Source: Glutamicibacter uratoxydans
GTDB lineage: Bacteria; Actinomycetota; Actinomycetes; Actinomycetales; Micrococcaceae
Length of the DNA: 64,000 nucleotides
NCBI RefSeq assembly: GCF_006539925.1
Contig: NZ_BJNY01000006.1
Coordinates: 1-64,000 of the forward strand
Direction of reading: 5' to 3'
The notes beneath the pieces are model-generated. The model did not search any database, was not told where the DNA came from, and saw only the letters and a list, made by a program, of their open reading frames with translations. Positions 39,038 to 46,684 of this stretch are shown piece after piece. The position numbers and the translations under genes are program-made. Numbering within the stretch: the stretch's first letter is position 1; every line of letters starts with the position of its first letter.

Positions 39038-39733
39038 ATGACGAAGAACCAGAAAACAACATCAGATGCGGTGCTTAAATCGCTGGGTGACCCGGTTCGA
39101 CGACGTCTGTTCGACTTCGTGTCGCAAAGCAGTGCGCCGGTGGGCCGCGATGAAGCCGCCAAGGCTTCCGGGACCAGCAGGACCCTGGCCGCCTACCACC
39201 TGGACAAGCTCACCGAAGCCGGACTGCTGGCAACCACCTTTGCCAGAATCCAGGGCAAGACCGGTCCCGGGGCTGGGCGCCCTGCCAAACTCTACGAACT
39301 GGCACAGGAAGAGGTCTCGCTGAGCGTGCCCCCGCGCAACTACCGGCTCCTGTCGAGCCTGCTGGCCGCCGCCGCGGCGGCCGACGAGTCCGGCATGGTC
39401 CAGCAGGCGCTGCTGGAAGCCGCGCGCAGCGAAGGCGAAAGCCTGGGCGCCGGAGCAGATGATTTGATGCAGCTGCTCGACGAGCTGGGCTACGCGCCGG
39501 TGCAGGAGGACGACGGCAGCATCTGCATGGAAAACTGCCCTTTCCACATGGTGGCCCAGCATCAAACACAGCTGGTGTGCTCCATGAACTACCACCTGAT
39601 CGACGGGGTGCTGCGGGGCTGCGCCTGCACCTCGGCTCAGGCGGAACTGAGCCCGCGGCCCGGAAAATGCTGTGTGGTGATCCACCCCGACTCCCAATCG
39701 TCAGTTGGTAAATTGCCGCCTGTTGGTGGATAG
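39038..39733 (+). CDS. HTH regulator with SufR-like cysteine motif
   Basis: 231 residues. An N-terminal winged HTH (LKSLGDPVRRRLFDFVSQ, SGTSRTLAAYHLDKLTEAGLL) is followed by a C-terminal domain with C163, C167, C181, C195, C197, C211, C212. The spacing C167-x13-C181-x13-C195-x15-C211 is close to the SufR pattern that holds an Fe-S cluster. So it may sense iron-sulphur status, oxygen or NO. It faces the doxX operon, its likely target. Only nine bases separate its stop from rph, which it may feed by read-through. Confidence 0.85.
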   Translation: MTKNQKTTSDAVLKSLGDPVRRRLFDFVSQSSAPVGRDEAAKASGTSRTLAAYHLDKLTEAGLLATTFARIQGKTGPGAGRPAKLYELAQEEVSLSVPPRNYRLLSSLLAAAAAADESGMVQQALLEAARSEGESLGAGADDLMQLLDELGYAPVQEDDGSICMENCPFHMVAQHQTQLVCSMNYHLIDGVLRGCACTSAQAELSPRPGKCCVVIHPDSQSSVGKLPPVGG

Positions 39734-39742
39734 GATGGAATC

Positions 39743-40477
39743 ATGACTTTACGTGCTGACGGCCGAGGCGCCGCGCAACTTCGAGACATTACCATCACCC
39801 GCGGCTGGTCCGCCCAGGCAGAGGGGTCTGCGCTGATTGAATTCGGCAACACCCGCGTGCTGTGCACCGCTTCCTTCACCGAAGGCGTGCCGCGCTGGCT
39901 CAAGGGCGAGGGCACCGGCTGGGTCACCGCCGAATACGCCATGCTCCCTCGCGCCACCAATACCCGCAACTCCCGCGAATCGGTCAAGGGCAAGCTGTCC
40001 GGCCGCACCCACGAAATCTCACGCCTGATCGGCCGTTCGCTGCGTGCAGTGGTGGACACCAAGGAACTGGGCGAAAACACCATCGTGCTCGACTGCGATG
40101 TGCTGCAGGCTGACGGCGGCACCCGCACCGCGGCCATCACCGGCGCCTATGTGGCGCTGGCCGAGGCCGTCGAATGGGCCCGTTCCCAGGGCATCCTGAA
40201 GCCGAATGCCAAGGTGCTCTCCGACTCGGTCGCCGCCATCTCGGTGGGCATCATCGACGGAACCCCGATGCTCGACCTGCCCTACGAGGAAGACTCGCGC
40301 GCCGAGACCGATATGAACGTCGTGGTCACCGGCTCCGGCGACTTCGTCGAAGTGCAGGGCACCGCCGAAGGCGTGCCGTTCAAGCGCGAAGAACTCGACT
40401 CGCTGCTGGACCTGGCGCTGATCGGCACCACCGAGCTGGCGCAGATCCAGCGCGACACCCTGCGGGCCGGCAAATGA
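39743..40477 (+). CDS. rph: Ribonuclease PH
   Basis: Phosphorolytic 3' to 5' exoribonuclease that trims tRNA and rRNA ends. 244 residues with the PNPase/RNase PH core: [36 protein letters not shown] and the catalytic region [25 protein letters not shown] (as ...[12 protein letters not shown]...). TAGGATGGAATC precedes the ATG. ATGA overlap with rdgB, the usual actinobacterial pair. Confidence 0.97.
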   Translation: MTLRADGRGAAQLRDITITRGWSAQAEGSALIEFGNTRVLCTASFTEGVPRWLKGEGTGWVTAEYAMLPRATNTRNSRESVKGKLSGRTHEISRLIGRSLRAVVDTKELGENTIVLDCDVLQADGGTRTAAITGAYVALAEAVEWARSQGILKPNAKVLSDSVAAISVGIIDGTPMLDLPYEEDSRAETDMNVVVTGSGDFVEVQGTAEGVPFKREELDSLLDLALIGTTELAQIQRDTLRAGK

Positions 40478-41109
40478 GCGCACCGGTAGTAGTCCTCGCC
40501 TCGCACAACGCAGGCAAGCTGCGCGAACTGCGCGAGCTGCTGCGCGGCCAGGTGCCGGGCCTGGACGTCGACACCCAGGTCATCGACGCAGCGACCGCCG
40601 GCGCCACCGACCCGGTGGAAGACCAGGTGACCTTCGAAGGCAATGCGCTGAAGAAGGCCCGCGAAGTCGCCGCGAGCACCGGGCTGATCGCCCTGGCCGA
40701 CGACTCCGGGCTCAGCGTTGATGTGCTCGGCGGCGCGCCGGGCATCTTCTCCGCCCGCTGGTCCGGCGTGCACGGCAATGACGAAGGCAACATCGACCTG
40801 CTGCTGGCGCAGTTGGGCGACATCGCCGCCGAGCACCGCGGCGCACAGTTCGTCTGCGCCGCAGCCCTGGCCACACCAACCGGCAACGAGCACGTCGAGC
40901 TGGGCAAGGTGGAAGGCATCTTGCGCACCGAACGCGCCGGAGAGCACGGCTTTGGCTACGACCCGATCTTTGAGCCGTCCGGCTCGGGCAAGACCATGGC
41001 TGAGCACACCCCGGAGGAAAAGAACGCCACCTCGCACAGGGCCCGCGCATTCGCCGCCCTGCTGCCTGCGATCATCGACGAGGTCACCAAGGCGCTGGCC
41101 GCCTCCTGA
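40474..41109 (+). CDS. rdgB: Non-canonical purine NTP pyrophosphatase
   Basis: Hydrolyses dITP, XTP and dHAPTP, keeping mutagenic purines out of DNA. 211 residues with the Ham1 motifs [39 protein letters not shown] and [24 protein letters not shown] 40474 overlaps the rph stop by four bases; an upstream reading frame from 40174 is an artefact within rph. Confidence 0.96.
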   Translation: MSAPVVVLASHNAGKLRELRELLRGQVPGLDVDTQVIDAATAGATDPVEDQVTFEGNALKKAREVAASTGLIALADDSGLSVDVLGGAPGIFSARWSGVHGNDEGNIDLLLAQLGDIAAEHRGAQFVCAAALATPTGNEHVELGKVEGILRTERAGEHGFGYDPIFEPSGSGKTMAEHTPEEKNATSHRARAFAALLPAIIDEVTKALAAS

Positions 41110-41131
41110 TCCCGCCGCCACGCGACAAGAA

Positions 41132-41172
41132 TTCGGCCCCGCAGTTCTCGGCTCGAAAACTGCGGGGCCGAA
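41132..41172. terminator. Bidirectional terminator, rdgB and CotH genes
   Basis: TTCGGCCCCGCAGTT and AACTGCGGGGCCGAA form a perfect 15-bp stem with an 11-base loop; lies between convergent rdgB and cotH-like genes. Confidence 0.85.
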
Positions 41173-41186
41173 CTATGCACAGCCTC

Positions 41187-42833
41187 TTATGACTGGTCGG
41201 CCAGAGTCGAGGCGTTGGAAGAGGGCTCGTCCTCTTCTTCCGAGCGAGGCTGCACGCTGCCTGGCTGGCTGCTGCTGACATCTGCGGTGAAATACGCCGC
41301 GATCTTTGACGACTCGCTGGCGATGGTCTCTGCATCGACGAGGTCCACCGCTTGCTCGGTCAGCAATGTGCTCCACTTGTCCAAGATCTTTTTGGCGGTG
41401 CCGGAGTCATAGAGCTTGGTTTTCAGCTCGCTCTTGGCCTGCTCTACTTTGGCGTTGAATTCGTCATTGGCCAAGAACCGTGTGACCAGAGGATTGCTCT
41501 TGGAGCCAAAGCCGCGTCCGCCTTGGGTTTGCGCATCATCGGGCTTGGCCCCATCCTGACCGCCTGGCATCTGCGGGCGCTTGCCGTTGCCGGGGTCCAT
41601 GCCCTGGAATGTGATGTCGTTAGGCATTTTTCCTTCCACCAGCGACTTCAAGACTGTGATCAGCTGCGCGCCGCTGTTCAAAGCCATCCCTTCGGGCAGT
41701 GCGGCGCCATCGGGGAGGACGCCCTTCAAAATCTGGGTCTTGGCATCTGCAAGGTCAGCGCCATCGGGCAAAAACTGCTTCAGCAGCGAATCGCTGTCAA
41801 AATCCTGCCGGCGGCCGGGATTTTGTCCTCCATCCGGATTCTTGCCCCAGCCCATGCCTCCAAATGAGAGGTTCTGGTCCCAGGCGACCACTGTCATGGT
41901 GCCGTTGGATTGGTCATAGCGCAGGTATGAATTATTGCCGGGGCCGTCGATATCGTCGCTGTTGGAGACCAAATCCTGCATCGCCAGATAGGCGGCGAAC
42001 TGGTTGACATCCAGCTTCTGTGCCAGCTGCGAAGCGAAGTCTTCATCCGAAGAATTGTTCACAAAGTTCAAGAATTCGGCCACCGGGGTGAGAACCTCTC
42101 GGCCTGATTCGACGCTGAACGCCGATTCGTAGTCGCTACCCTGATCTCCGCGGTAGGAGTAGTCCCCGCTGGCGTCGGCTTTGTAGGTGATGCCGTCTTC
42201 GTTGAACGATTCCTGGCTGTACAGTTCGTCCGACGGATTGTCGATGACCAGCCTCAGTTGGGCGTCCTTTCCGTTGAACGTGAACCGCGTGGCTGCTGCG
42301 TGTTCGGTGGCAAGTCCTGCCTCGCCCAGCAGTTCGAGTGCCACCGCCTCATTGAGCGAGGTCTGGGAGTTATTGGTTCGCACCACAAATTGGGTGCGTC
42401 CGGAATAGCTTTGGCCTTTCACGTATTTGTCCAGTCGGATCTGCCAGGGCAGGTCCGCCGCATTGGAACTGGTATCTGCCTGTCGAAGAGTCGAATTGCC
42501 CTTCAACCTCAGACCGACATTGGTGAATTCTTTCCCGTCGATGGTGACAGTCGCGCTGACCCATTCCTTGGACTGGTCGTCTTCATAGGCCTTGAGCGCT
42601 TTCTGCACGGAATCTTCGGATACCTCGACGTTGATCTCGTGGACCTTGTCGCTGTTGAAGAAGCTTGCGGTTTCGGTGCTGACACTGGTGTTGATGACGC
42701 TGCTGCTTTGTGAATCAGGTGAAGCCGAAGCAGAGCAGCCTGCCAAGGCGAGAGCCGCAATGGACAGGGAAGCGGCCAGCATGTTGAGGCGGGAGTAGCG
42801 TCGTCCCGGACGGTCGGGGACTGGTGGGTTCAT
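41187..42833 (-). CDS. CotH kinase family lipoprotein
   Basis: 548 residues. A signal peptide with lipobox LALAGC (Cys33) marks it as a secreted lipoprotein. The CotH fold is visible: VGLRLKGNSTLR, LPWQIRLDKYVKGQSYSG, EAVALELLGEAGLA, and VVAWDQNLSFGGMGW, which corresponds to the metal-binding aspartate region. Bacillus CotH proteins phosphorylate spore-coat proteins. A Gly/Met/Asn/Pro/Gln-rich repeat region follows the kinase domain (residues about 360-460), then a C-terminal helical part. It forms an overlapping operon with the VTC gene. Confidence 0.9.
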   Translation of the reverse strand: MNPPVPDRPGRRYSRLNMLAASLSIAALALAGCSASASPDSQSSSVINTSVSTETASFFNSDKVHEINVEVSEDSVQKALKAYEDDQSKEWVSATVTIDGKEFTNVGLRLKGNSTLRQADTSSNAADLPWQIRLDKYVKGQSYSGRTQFVVRTNNSQTSLNEAVALELLGEAGLATEHAAATRFTFNGKDAQLRLVIDNPSDELYSQESFNEDGITYKADASGDYSYRGDQGSDYESAFSVESGREVLTPVAEFLNFVNNSSDEDFASQLAQKLDVNQFAAYLAMQDLVSNSDDIDGPGNNSYLRYDQSNGTMTVVAWDQNLSFGGMGWGKNPDGGQNPGRRQDFDSDSLLKQFLPDGADLADAKTQILKGVLPDGAALPEGMALNSGAQLITVLKSLVEGKMPNDITFQGMDPGNGKRPQMPGGQDGAKPDDAQTQGGRGFGSKSNPLVTRFLANDEFNAKVEQAKSELKTKLYDSGTAKKILDKWSTLLTEQAVDLVDAETIASESSKIAAYFTADVSSSQPGSVQPRSEEEDEPSSNASTLADQS

Positions 42834-43618
42834 AGCGAAGACTCCTCAGGGTGGAGGTGAAATTGGGTGGTCAGTTTGTGCTTGGTGCTGTGATGCCATC
42901 GGTTGGCCGGCAGGCTTTGATTCATCAGGCTCATGCCGGTGGCGAATTTTGAGATTCTCGATGGCCGGATGCCGTGCTGCCACAGCAGCTTGTCGGCAGG
43001 CCCTGCATGATGGGCTGACTTGGTTTCCACGATGACTTCACTGCAGCGCAGCAGTGAACCCGAGGAAGGATCGCGCCATGTCAGCTGCTCGTCGACCGTG
43101 ACGCGGCTGTTCGTTGCCGCCAGGTACAGGGTGGTCCGGGCATAGGAGGATTCGATCACCGCGCTGAGCTGGGCTAGATCGATCGGGCATGCGCCCAGGT
43201 CCGATTCCAAGGTTGAGGCAATGTAGGCCAGTGCCGCCTTGTCCAAGTCGCTGCTGCGCAGGTAGTCGTGTTCGATTCGTTCCTTGACGGTTTGGGACCG
43301 GGCGCCTTCGGTTTTGACCTCCAGATAGCACTGCAGGGAGTCCGTATAGCTGCGGGTGCGGATCTTGAAGCGCCGACGTCGGGGGTGTGCTGCCAAGTAG
43401 TAGCTGGTCAGCTGTGGGGTGTCGAAGTACATGGAGCGATAGCGGAATGACCTGAGCCCGTCGATGGCGAGGATGCGGGCCCCCGAGGCCAGCATCGGCA
43501 ACAGTCGATCTGCTTGAAGCGATGAAAGTATGTATTTCCGGTCGGTTCGGGTTTGCAGGGCAGCGGCTTCATTCAGCGCGTCCAGACTGATTGCTGCAAG
43601 GTCGGATGCCCAGGTCAT
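42830..43618 (-). CDS. VTC-domain polyphosphate polymerase
   Basis: 262 residues of the triphosphate-tunnel VTC family that makes polyphosphate from ATP in yeast vacuoles. Tunnel residues are present: R27-K28 (RTDRKYI), R59 and R61 (FRYRSMYFDT), R81-R83 and K85 (RRRRFKIRTR), E100 and K102 (YLEVKTE), R161, E198 and K200 (VIVETKS), K224. No transmembrane segment is seen, so the active site is likely cytosolic. ATGA overlaps with both neighbours. The function in bacteria is largely unproven. Confidence 0.9.
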   Translation of the reverse strand: MTWASDLAAISLDALNEAAALQTRTDRKYILSSLQADRLLPMLASGARILAIDGLRSFRYRSMYFDTPQLTSYYLAAHPRRRRFKIRTRSYTDSLQCYLEVKTEGARSQTVKERIEHDYLRSSDLDKAALAYIASTLESDLGACPIDLAQLSAVIESSYARTTLYLAATNSRVTVDEQLTWRDPSSGSLLRCSEVIVETKSAHHAGPADKLLWQHGIRPSRISKFATGMSLMNQSLPANRWHHSTKHKLTTQFHLHPEESSL

Positions 43619-44262
43619 CGGGTCTCCTGGACAAGTGCTTGAGGGCTGGGAGCTGAGAACTGTGCGGAAGTAGCAGCAGAGTTTGTCTCTATAGGCTCCG
43701 CACCGGTGACTGGGGGAGTTGCGGCTGAGAAGCGGACTCGGAGAACGGTCTTGTCATTGACCAGATCCAGCAGCTGCACCGTGTACTGGTGAATTCTTGC
43801 TCCGCCCAGTACCTGGCTCAGGTATGACTCGAGTTGTTCTTCTGTGGCAAAAGTGCGGTCAAGCACGACTTCCTGGTGGCGGTAGCGGCGGAGGACCTTT
43901 GAATTGTCGACCACCAGCATGACCACCAGGATCAGCGCAATCAGCGCCATGGCGACCCACAGGGGCGAAGGGGTCATGCCGGAAATTAGTCCAATGGCCA
44001 GGGCCGAGAAGTAGTAGGCGATTTCGTGCTGCTCAAGCTCATTTGACCTCAGTCGAATGATCGAGAGCACCCCGAACAGCCCCATGCCGAGGCCGATGCC
44101 CACGGTGCTGGAGGACAGCGCTGCGGCCACGGCAAAGACACCGATATTGATGCCGAAATAGGACACAAACAGATCCCGCCTGCGGTGCCGCGGCAGGTAC
44201 AAGCATGCTGTCAGGATGCTGATGGCGACGAGGTCGACCACAGCGAAAAGCAGGATATTCAT
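43615..44262 (-). CDS. DUF4956 membrane protein
   Basis: 215 residues; about four N-terminal helices, with GLGMGLFGVLSIIRLRSNELEQHEIAYYFSALAIGLISG, the conserved GhhRLRS-type block of the family, and a soluble C-terminal part (FATEEQLESYLSQVLGGARIH) of about 70 residues. CAAGGAA is eight bases before the ATG. First gene of the operon. DUF4956 proteins recur beside VTC and CotH proteins across bacteria and could act as the membrane channel or anchor for the polymerase. Confidence 0.9.
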   Translation of the reverse strand: MNILLFAVVDLVAISILTACLYLPRHRRRDLFVSYFGINIGVFAVAAALSSSTVGIGLGMGLFGVLSIIRLRSNELEQHEIAYYFSALAIGLISGMTPSPLWVAMALIALILVVMLVVDNSKVLRRYRHQEVVLDRTFATEEQLESYLSQVLGGARIHQYTVQLLDLVNDKTVLRVRFSAATPPVTGAEPIETNSAATSAQFSAPSPQALVQETR

Positions 44263-44532
44263 CGGATTGATTCCTTGAAAGAAAATCGGGAAGGGGGTCT
44301 TTCCAAGGCTTGTATCTGTGGCTGTGCGACAACTTTGGCATCATCTTGAAACGGCTAAGGAGCAGGTCAATATCGTAATTTTTGATTGATTGGGGTGAGG
44401 TTTCCTGTGGATGAAAATTGCAGAATCTAGCCTATTTTCAGGTTTTATCCGGGATTTAGTATGCGAATAGTTTGCACTTTCTATGAGTCGTCCCGTTGAG
44501 GGGGTTGCATGTGGCGCCACTGTGGTTCTATG
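44263..44532. other. AT-rich divergent intergenic region
   Basis: About 270 bases of notably lower GC between the DUF4956 operon (minus) and the GntR operon (plus). It holds a weak minus-strand promoter (TTGACC at 44370-44365; GATGAT at 44345-44340, 19-base spacer) and, on the plus side, the promoter and operator described next. No coding sequence or repeat was seen. Confidence 0.5.
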
Positions 44533-44534
44533 GT
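44505..44534 (+). promoter_or_regulatory. Promoter for the GntR/ABC operon
   Basis: TTGCAT (44505-44510), 18-base spacer, TATGGT (44529-44534). The -10 touches the palindromic operator, so binding there would block it. Confidence 0.5.
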
Positions 44535-44554
44535 TAGTTACATGAGTAACTAAC
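44533..44554. promoter_or_regulatory. Palindromic GntR (YtrA-type) operator
   Basis: GTTAGTTAC, four bases (ATGA), GTAACTAAC: a perfect 9-bp inverted repeat starting at the -10 region and lying 57 bases before the regulator start. Such AC/GT-rich palindromes are typical of YtrA-family GntR sites. A related half site GTTGGTAAC lies about 15 bases downstream. Confidence 0.75.
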
Positions 44555-44611
44555 CAGCTAACTAAGTGGTTGGTAACAGTTGAAATTGTCGGCAACAGAG
44601 AGGAGTCGGAA

Positions 44612-44971
44612 GTGATCGATGATTCCAAGCCGATCTTTCTGCAGATTGCCGAACTGATTGAGAACGACATCATCTCCGGCGTATTGGCCGAAGAATCGCA
44701 GGTTCCATCGACAAACGAGTTCGCAGCCTTCTATCGGATCAATCCAGCAACTGCCGCCAAGGGAATCAACAGGCTGGTTGACGAGGGGCTGCTATATAAG
44801 AAGCGGGGAATCGGGATGTTTGTGGTCCAAGGTGCACCAGAAAAATTGCGCCAGCAGCGCCGTGAACATTTCGCGAATCAGTTCATCGCCCCGCTGAAAG
44901 CCGAAGCAGCCAAGCTCGGCATCAACGAAGATGAACTGCTTGCCATGATCAAAGCCAACTCGCCGACTTAG
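44612..44971 (+). CDS. GntR-family regulator, YtrA subfamily
   Basis: 119 residues: a winged HTH (PIFLQIAELIENDIISGVL, VPSTNEFAAFYRINPATAAKGINRLVDEGLLYKKRG) and a short dimerisation helix, the YtrA layout without an effector domain. GTG 44612 sits six bases after AGGAG (44601-44605); an upstream in-frame start at 44570 has no such site. It heads an operon with an ABC ATPase and permease and probably represses it through the palindrome above. Confidence 0.93.
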   Translation: MIDDSKPIFLQIAELIENDIISGVLAEESQVPSTNEFAAFYRINPATAAKGINRLVDEGLLYKKRGIGMFVVQGAPEKLRQQRREHFANQFIAPLKAEAAKLGINEDELLAMIKANSPT

Positions 44972-45011
44972 CCATTGTGCGGCGGGTTGCAATAAACATC
45001 AGGAACGAGCC

Positions 45012-45929
45012 ATGAGTGAAGCCCCAGCAATTCTCACCCGGGCGCTGAGCAAAACTTACAAGGATGTCCGCGCCCTGGACAACGTCAACCTCGAACTTCC
45101 AGCAAACCGAATCTACGGACTGCTGGGACGCAACGGAGCCGGAAAGACGACGCTCATGTCGATTCTGACCGGGCAGAACTTCGCCACGGAGGGAGAAGCT
45201 GAGATCTTTGGCCACACACCCTTCGAACACGATCCCACCCTGTCGCGCATCTGCTTCATCCGGGAGTCGCAGAAATACCCAGATGACTTCAAAGCTTCTC
45301 AGGCATTCAAAGCAGCAGCGATCTTCTTTGAGAACTGGAATGAAGAATTGGCGCAGGATCTGGTCCGAGCGTTCAACCTGCCCGTAAAACGCAGAATTAA
45401 AAAGCTTTCCCGTGGACAGCTGTCGGCGGTCGGCGTCATCATCGGCATGGCATCGCGCGCCGAGATCACGTTCTTCGACGAACCCTATCTGGGCCTGGAC
45501 GCTGTAGCCCGGCAGATCTTCTACGACCGACTGATTGAAGATTTTGCGCAGTTCCCGCGGACCATTGTCCTGTCAAGCCATCTGATCGACGAGGTGTCCA
45601 ACCTCTTGGAGCACGTGATCGTCATCGACCAGGGGCGAATCGTCATCAACGCGGAAGCCGAAGAGCTGCAGGGAGCGGCCTTCACCGTCACCGGCAATGC
45701 GCAGAAGGTCGCTCAATTCACTGCCGGATGCAAGGTGCTGCACCGCGATGCGCTGGGCAGCCTTGCAAGTTTGACGGTCCAAGGACGGCTCAGCGATCAG
45801 CAGCGCCGCGAAGCGGCAGAGCTTGGACTGGACCTCAGCCCGGTGTCCCTGCAGCAGCTGGTCGTGCGCAGCACATTGAATGCAGCCGCCGACCAGAACG
45901 GAACCATGGAACAGGAGGCGCGCAAATGA
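45012..45929 (+). CDS. ABC transporter ATP-binding protein (YtrB-like)
   Basis: 305 residues, with Walker A GRNGAGKT (39-46), signature LSRGQ (132-136), Walker B ITFFDEP and the His switch LSSHLIDEV. The C-terminal ~80 residues form the extra domain of YtrB-type subunits. It is the second gene of the GntR operon and overlaps the permease by four bases. In Bacillus, ytr genes respond to cell-wall antibiotics; the same is only a guess here. Confidence 0.92.
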   Translation: MSEAPAILTRALSKTYKDVRALDNVNLELPANRIYGLLGRNGAGKTTLMSILTGQNFATEGEAEIFGHTPFEHDPTLSRICFIRESQKYPDDFKASQAFKAAAIFFENWNEELAQDLVRAFNLPVKRRIKKLSRGQLSAVGVIIGMASRAEITFFDEPYLGLDAVARQIFYDRLIEDFAQFPRTIVLSSHLIDEVSNLLEHVIVIDQGRIVINAEAEELQGAAFTVTGNAQKVAQFTAGCKVLHRDALGSLASLTVQGRLSDQQRREAAELGLDLSPVSLQQLVVRSTLNAAADQNGTMEQEARK

Positions 45930-46621
45930 ACCGCATCATCAAAGTTGCCCGCATGCAGCTGATCAACAAATGGACCTTCATCGGCATTCCGCTGCTGGTT
46001 CTCGCCTGCTCGTTCCTGCTCACTTTGGCCATTTGGGCGATTGTCCGCCGAGCCGGCGCAGAGGATTCGGTGTACAGCGGCGGCGCACAGGCGCCCATGT
46101 GGTACTTCCTCGCCCTGGGCATCCAGGCGCTGACGCTGACCTTCCCGTTCTCTATGGCAATGAGCGTCTCACGGCGTACGTTCTATCTGGGAACCGTGGC
46201 GCTGTTCAGCGTGTGCGCCTTGGCATTGTCGATCTTTTACTACCTGATGGGACTGGTGGAAACCGCGACCAGCGGATGGGGAGTCAACGGTCAGTTCTTT
46301 GCCCTTGGATGGGTGGCCGAAAACAACGCGGTGGTCCAGATCGCCTTCTATTGGGTGCTGATGTCCCTGCTGTTCATGCTCGGCTTCTTTTCAGCCACCC
46401 TGTATATGAGGTGGCGCACCACCGGAGTGCTGCTTTTCACCATCTCGCTGGCAGTAGTGCTGCTGGGGACAGTCGCCATCATTACCTATGGGGACCACTG
46501 GCCGGCGGTGGGGCAGTGGCTGGCGGCCTGGACTGCCGGGTCCGTGACCCTGCTGGGCGCAGGACTGGCTGTCGTGCTGGCGGGAGCTTCCTATCTGACG
46601 CTGCGCAAGGCGACAGCCTAG
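45926..46621 (+). CDS. ABC-2 type permease of the GntR operon
   Basis: 231 residues with six helices, starting MNRIIKVARMQLINKWTFIGIPLLVLACSF. ATG 45926 overlaps the ATPase stop (ATGA). Charged loops are short, so it likely dimerises to make the pore. The substrate is unknown. A very strong hairpin follows. Confidence 0.9.
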   Translation: MNRIIKVARMQLINKWTFIGIPLLVLACSFLLTLAIWAIVRRAGAEDSVYSGGAQAPMWYFLALGIQALTLTFPFSMAMSVSRRTFYLGTVALFSVCALALSIFYYLMGLVETATSGWGVNGQFFALGWVAENNAVVQIAFYWVLMSLLFMLGFFSATLYMRWRTTGVLLFTISLAVVLLGTVAIITYGDHWPAVGQWLAAWTAGSVTLLGAGLAVVLAGASYLTLRKATA

Positions 46622-46627
46622 GAAACG

Positions 46628-46672
46628 CAAGAAGCCTGCCACCTCGTTCTTGGCGAGGTGGCAGGCTTCTTG
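46628..46672. terminator. Bidirectional terminator, permease and MFS genes
   Basis: Perfect 19-bp stem (CAAGAAGCCTGCCACCTCG and complement), 7-base loop; the right arm ends in CTTCTTG. Lies 13 bases from the convergent MFS stop. Confidence 0.9.
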
Positions 46673-46684
46673 CTGCGGGGCGAA

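Noticed and set aside
44263-44532. AT-rich gap as a possible small RNA or origin
   Set aside because: No DnaA-box cluster or stable structure was seen; it contains promoter-like elements for the two divergent operons.
46628-46672. Perfect inverted repeat as an insertion-sequence end
   Set aside because: No transposase and no second distant copy; its place after the permease and before a convergent gene fits a terminator.
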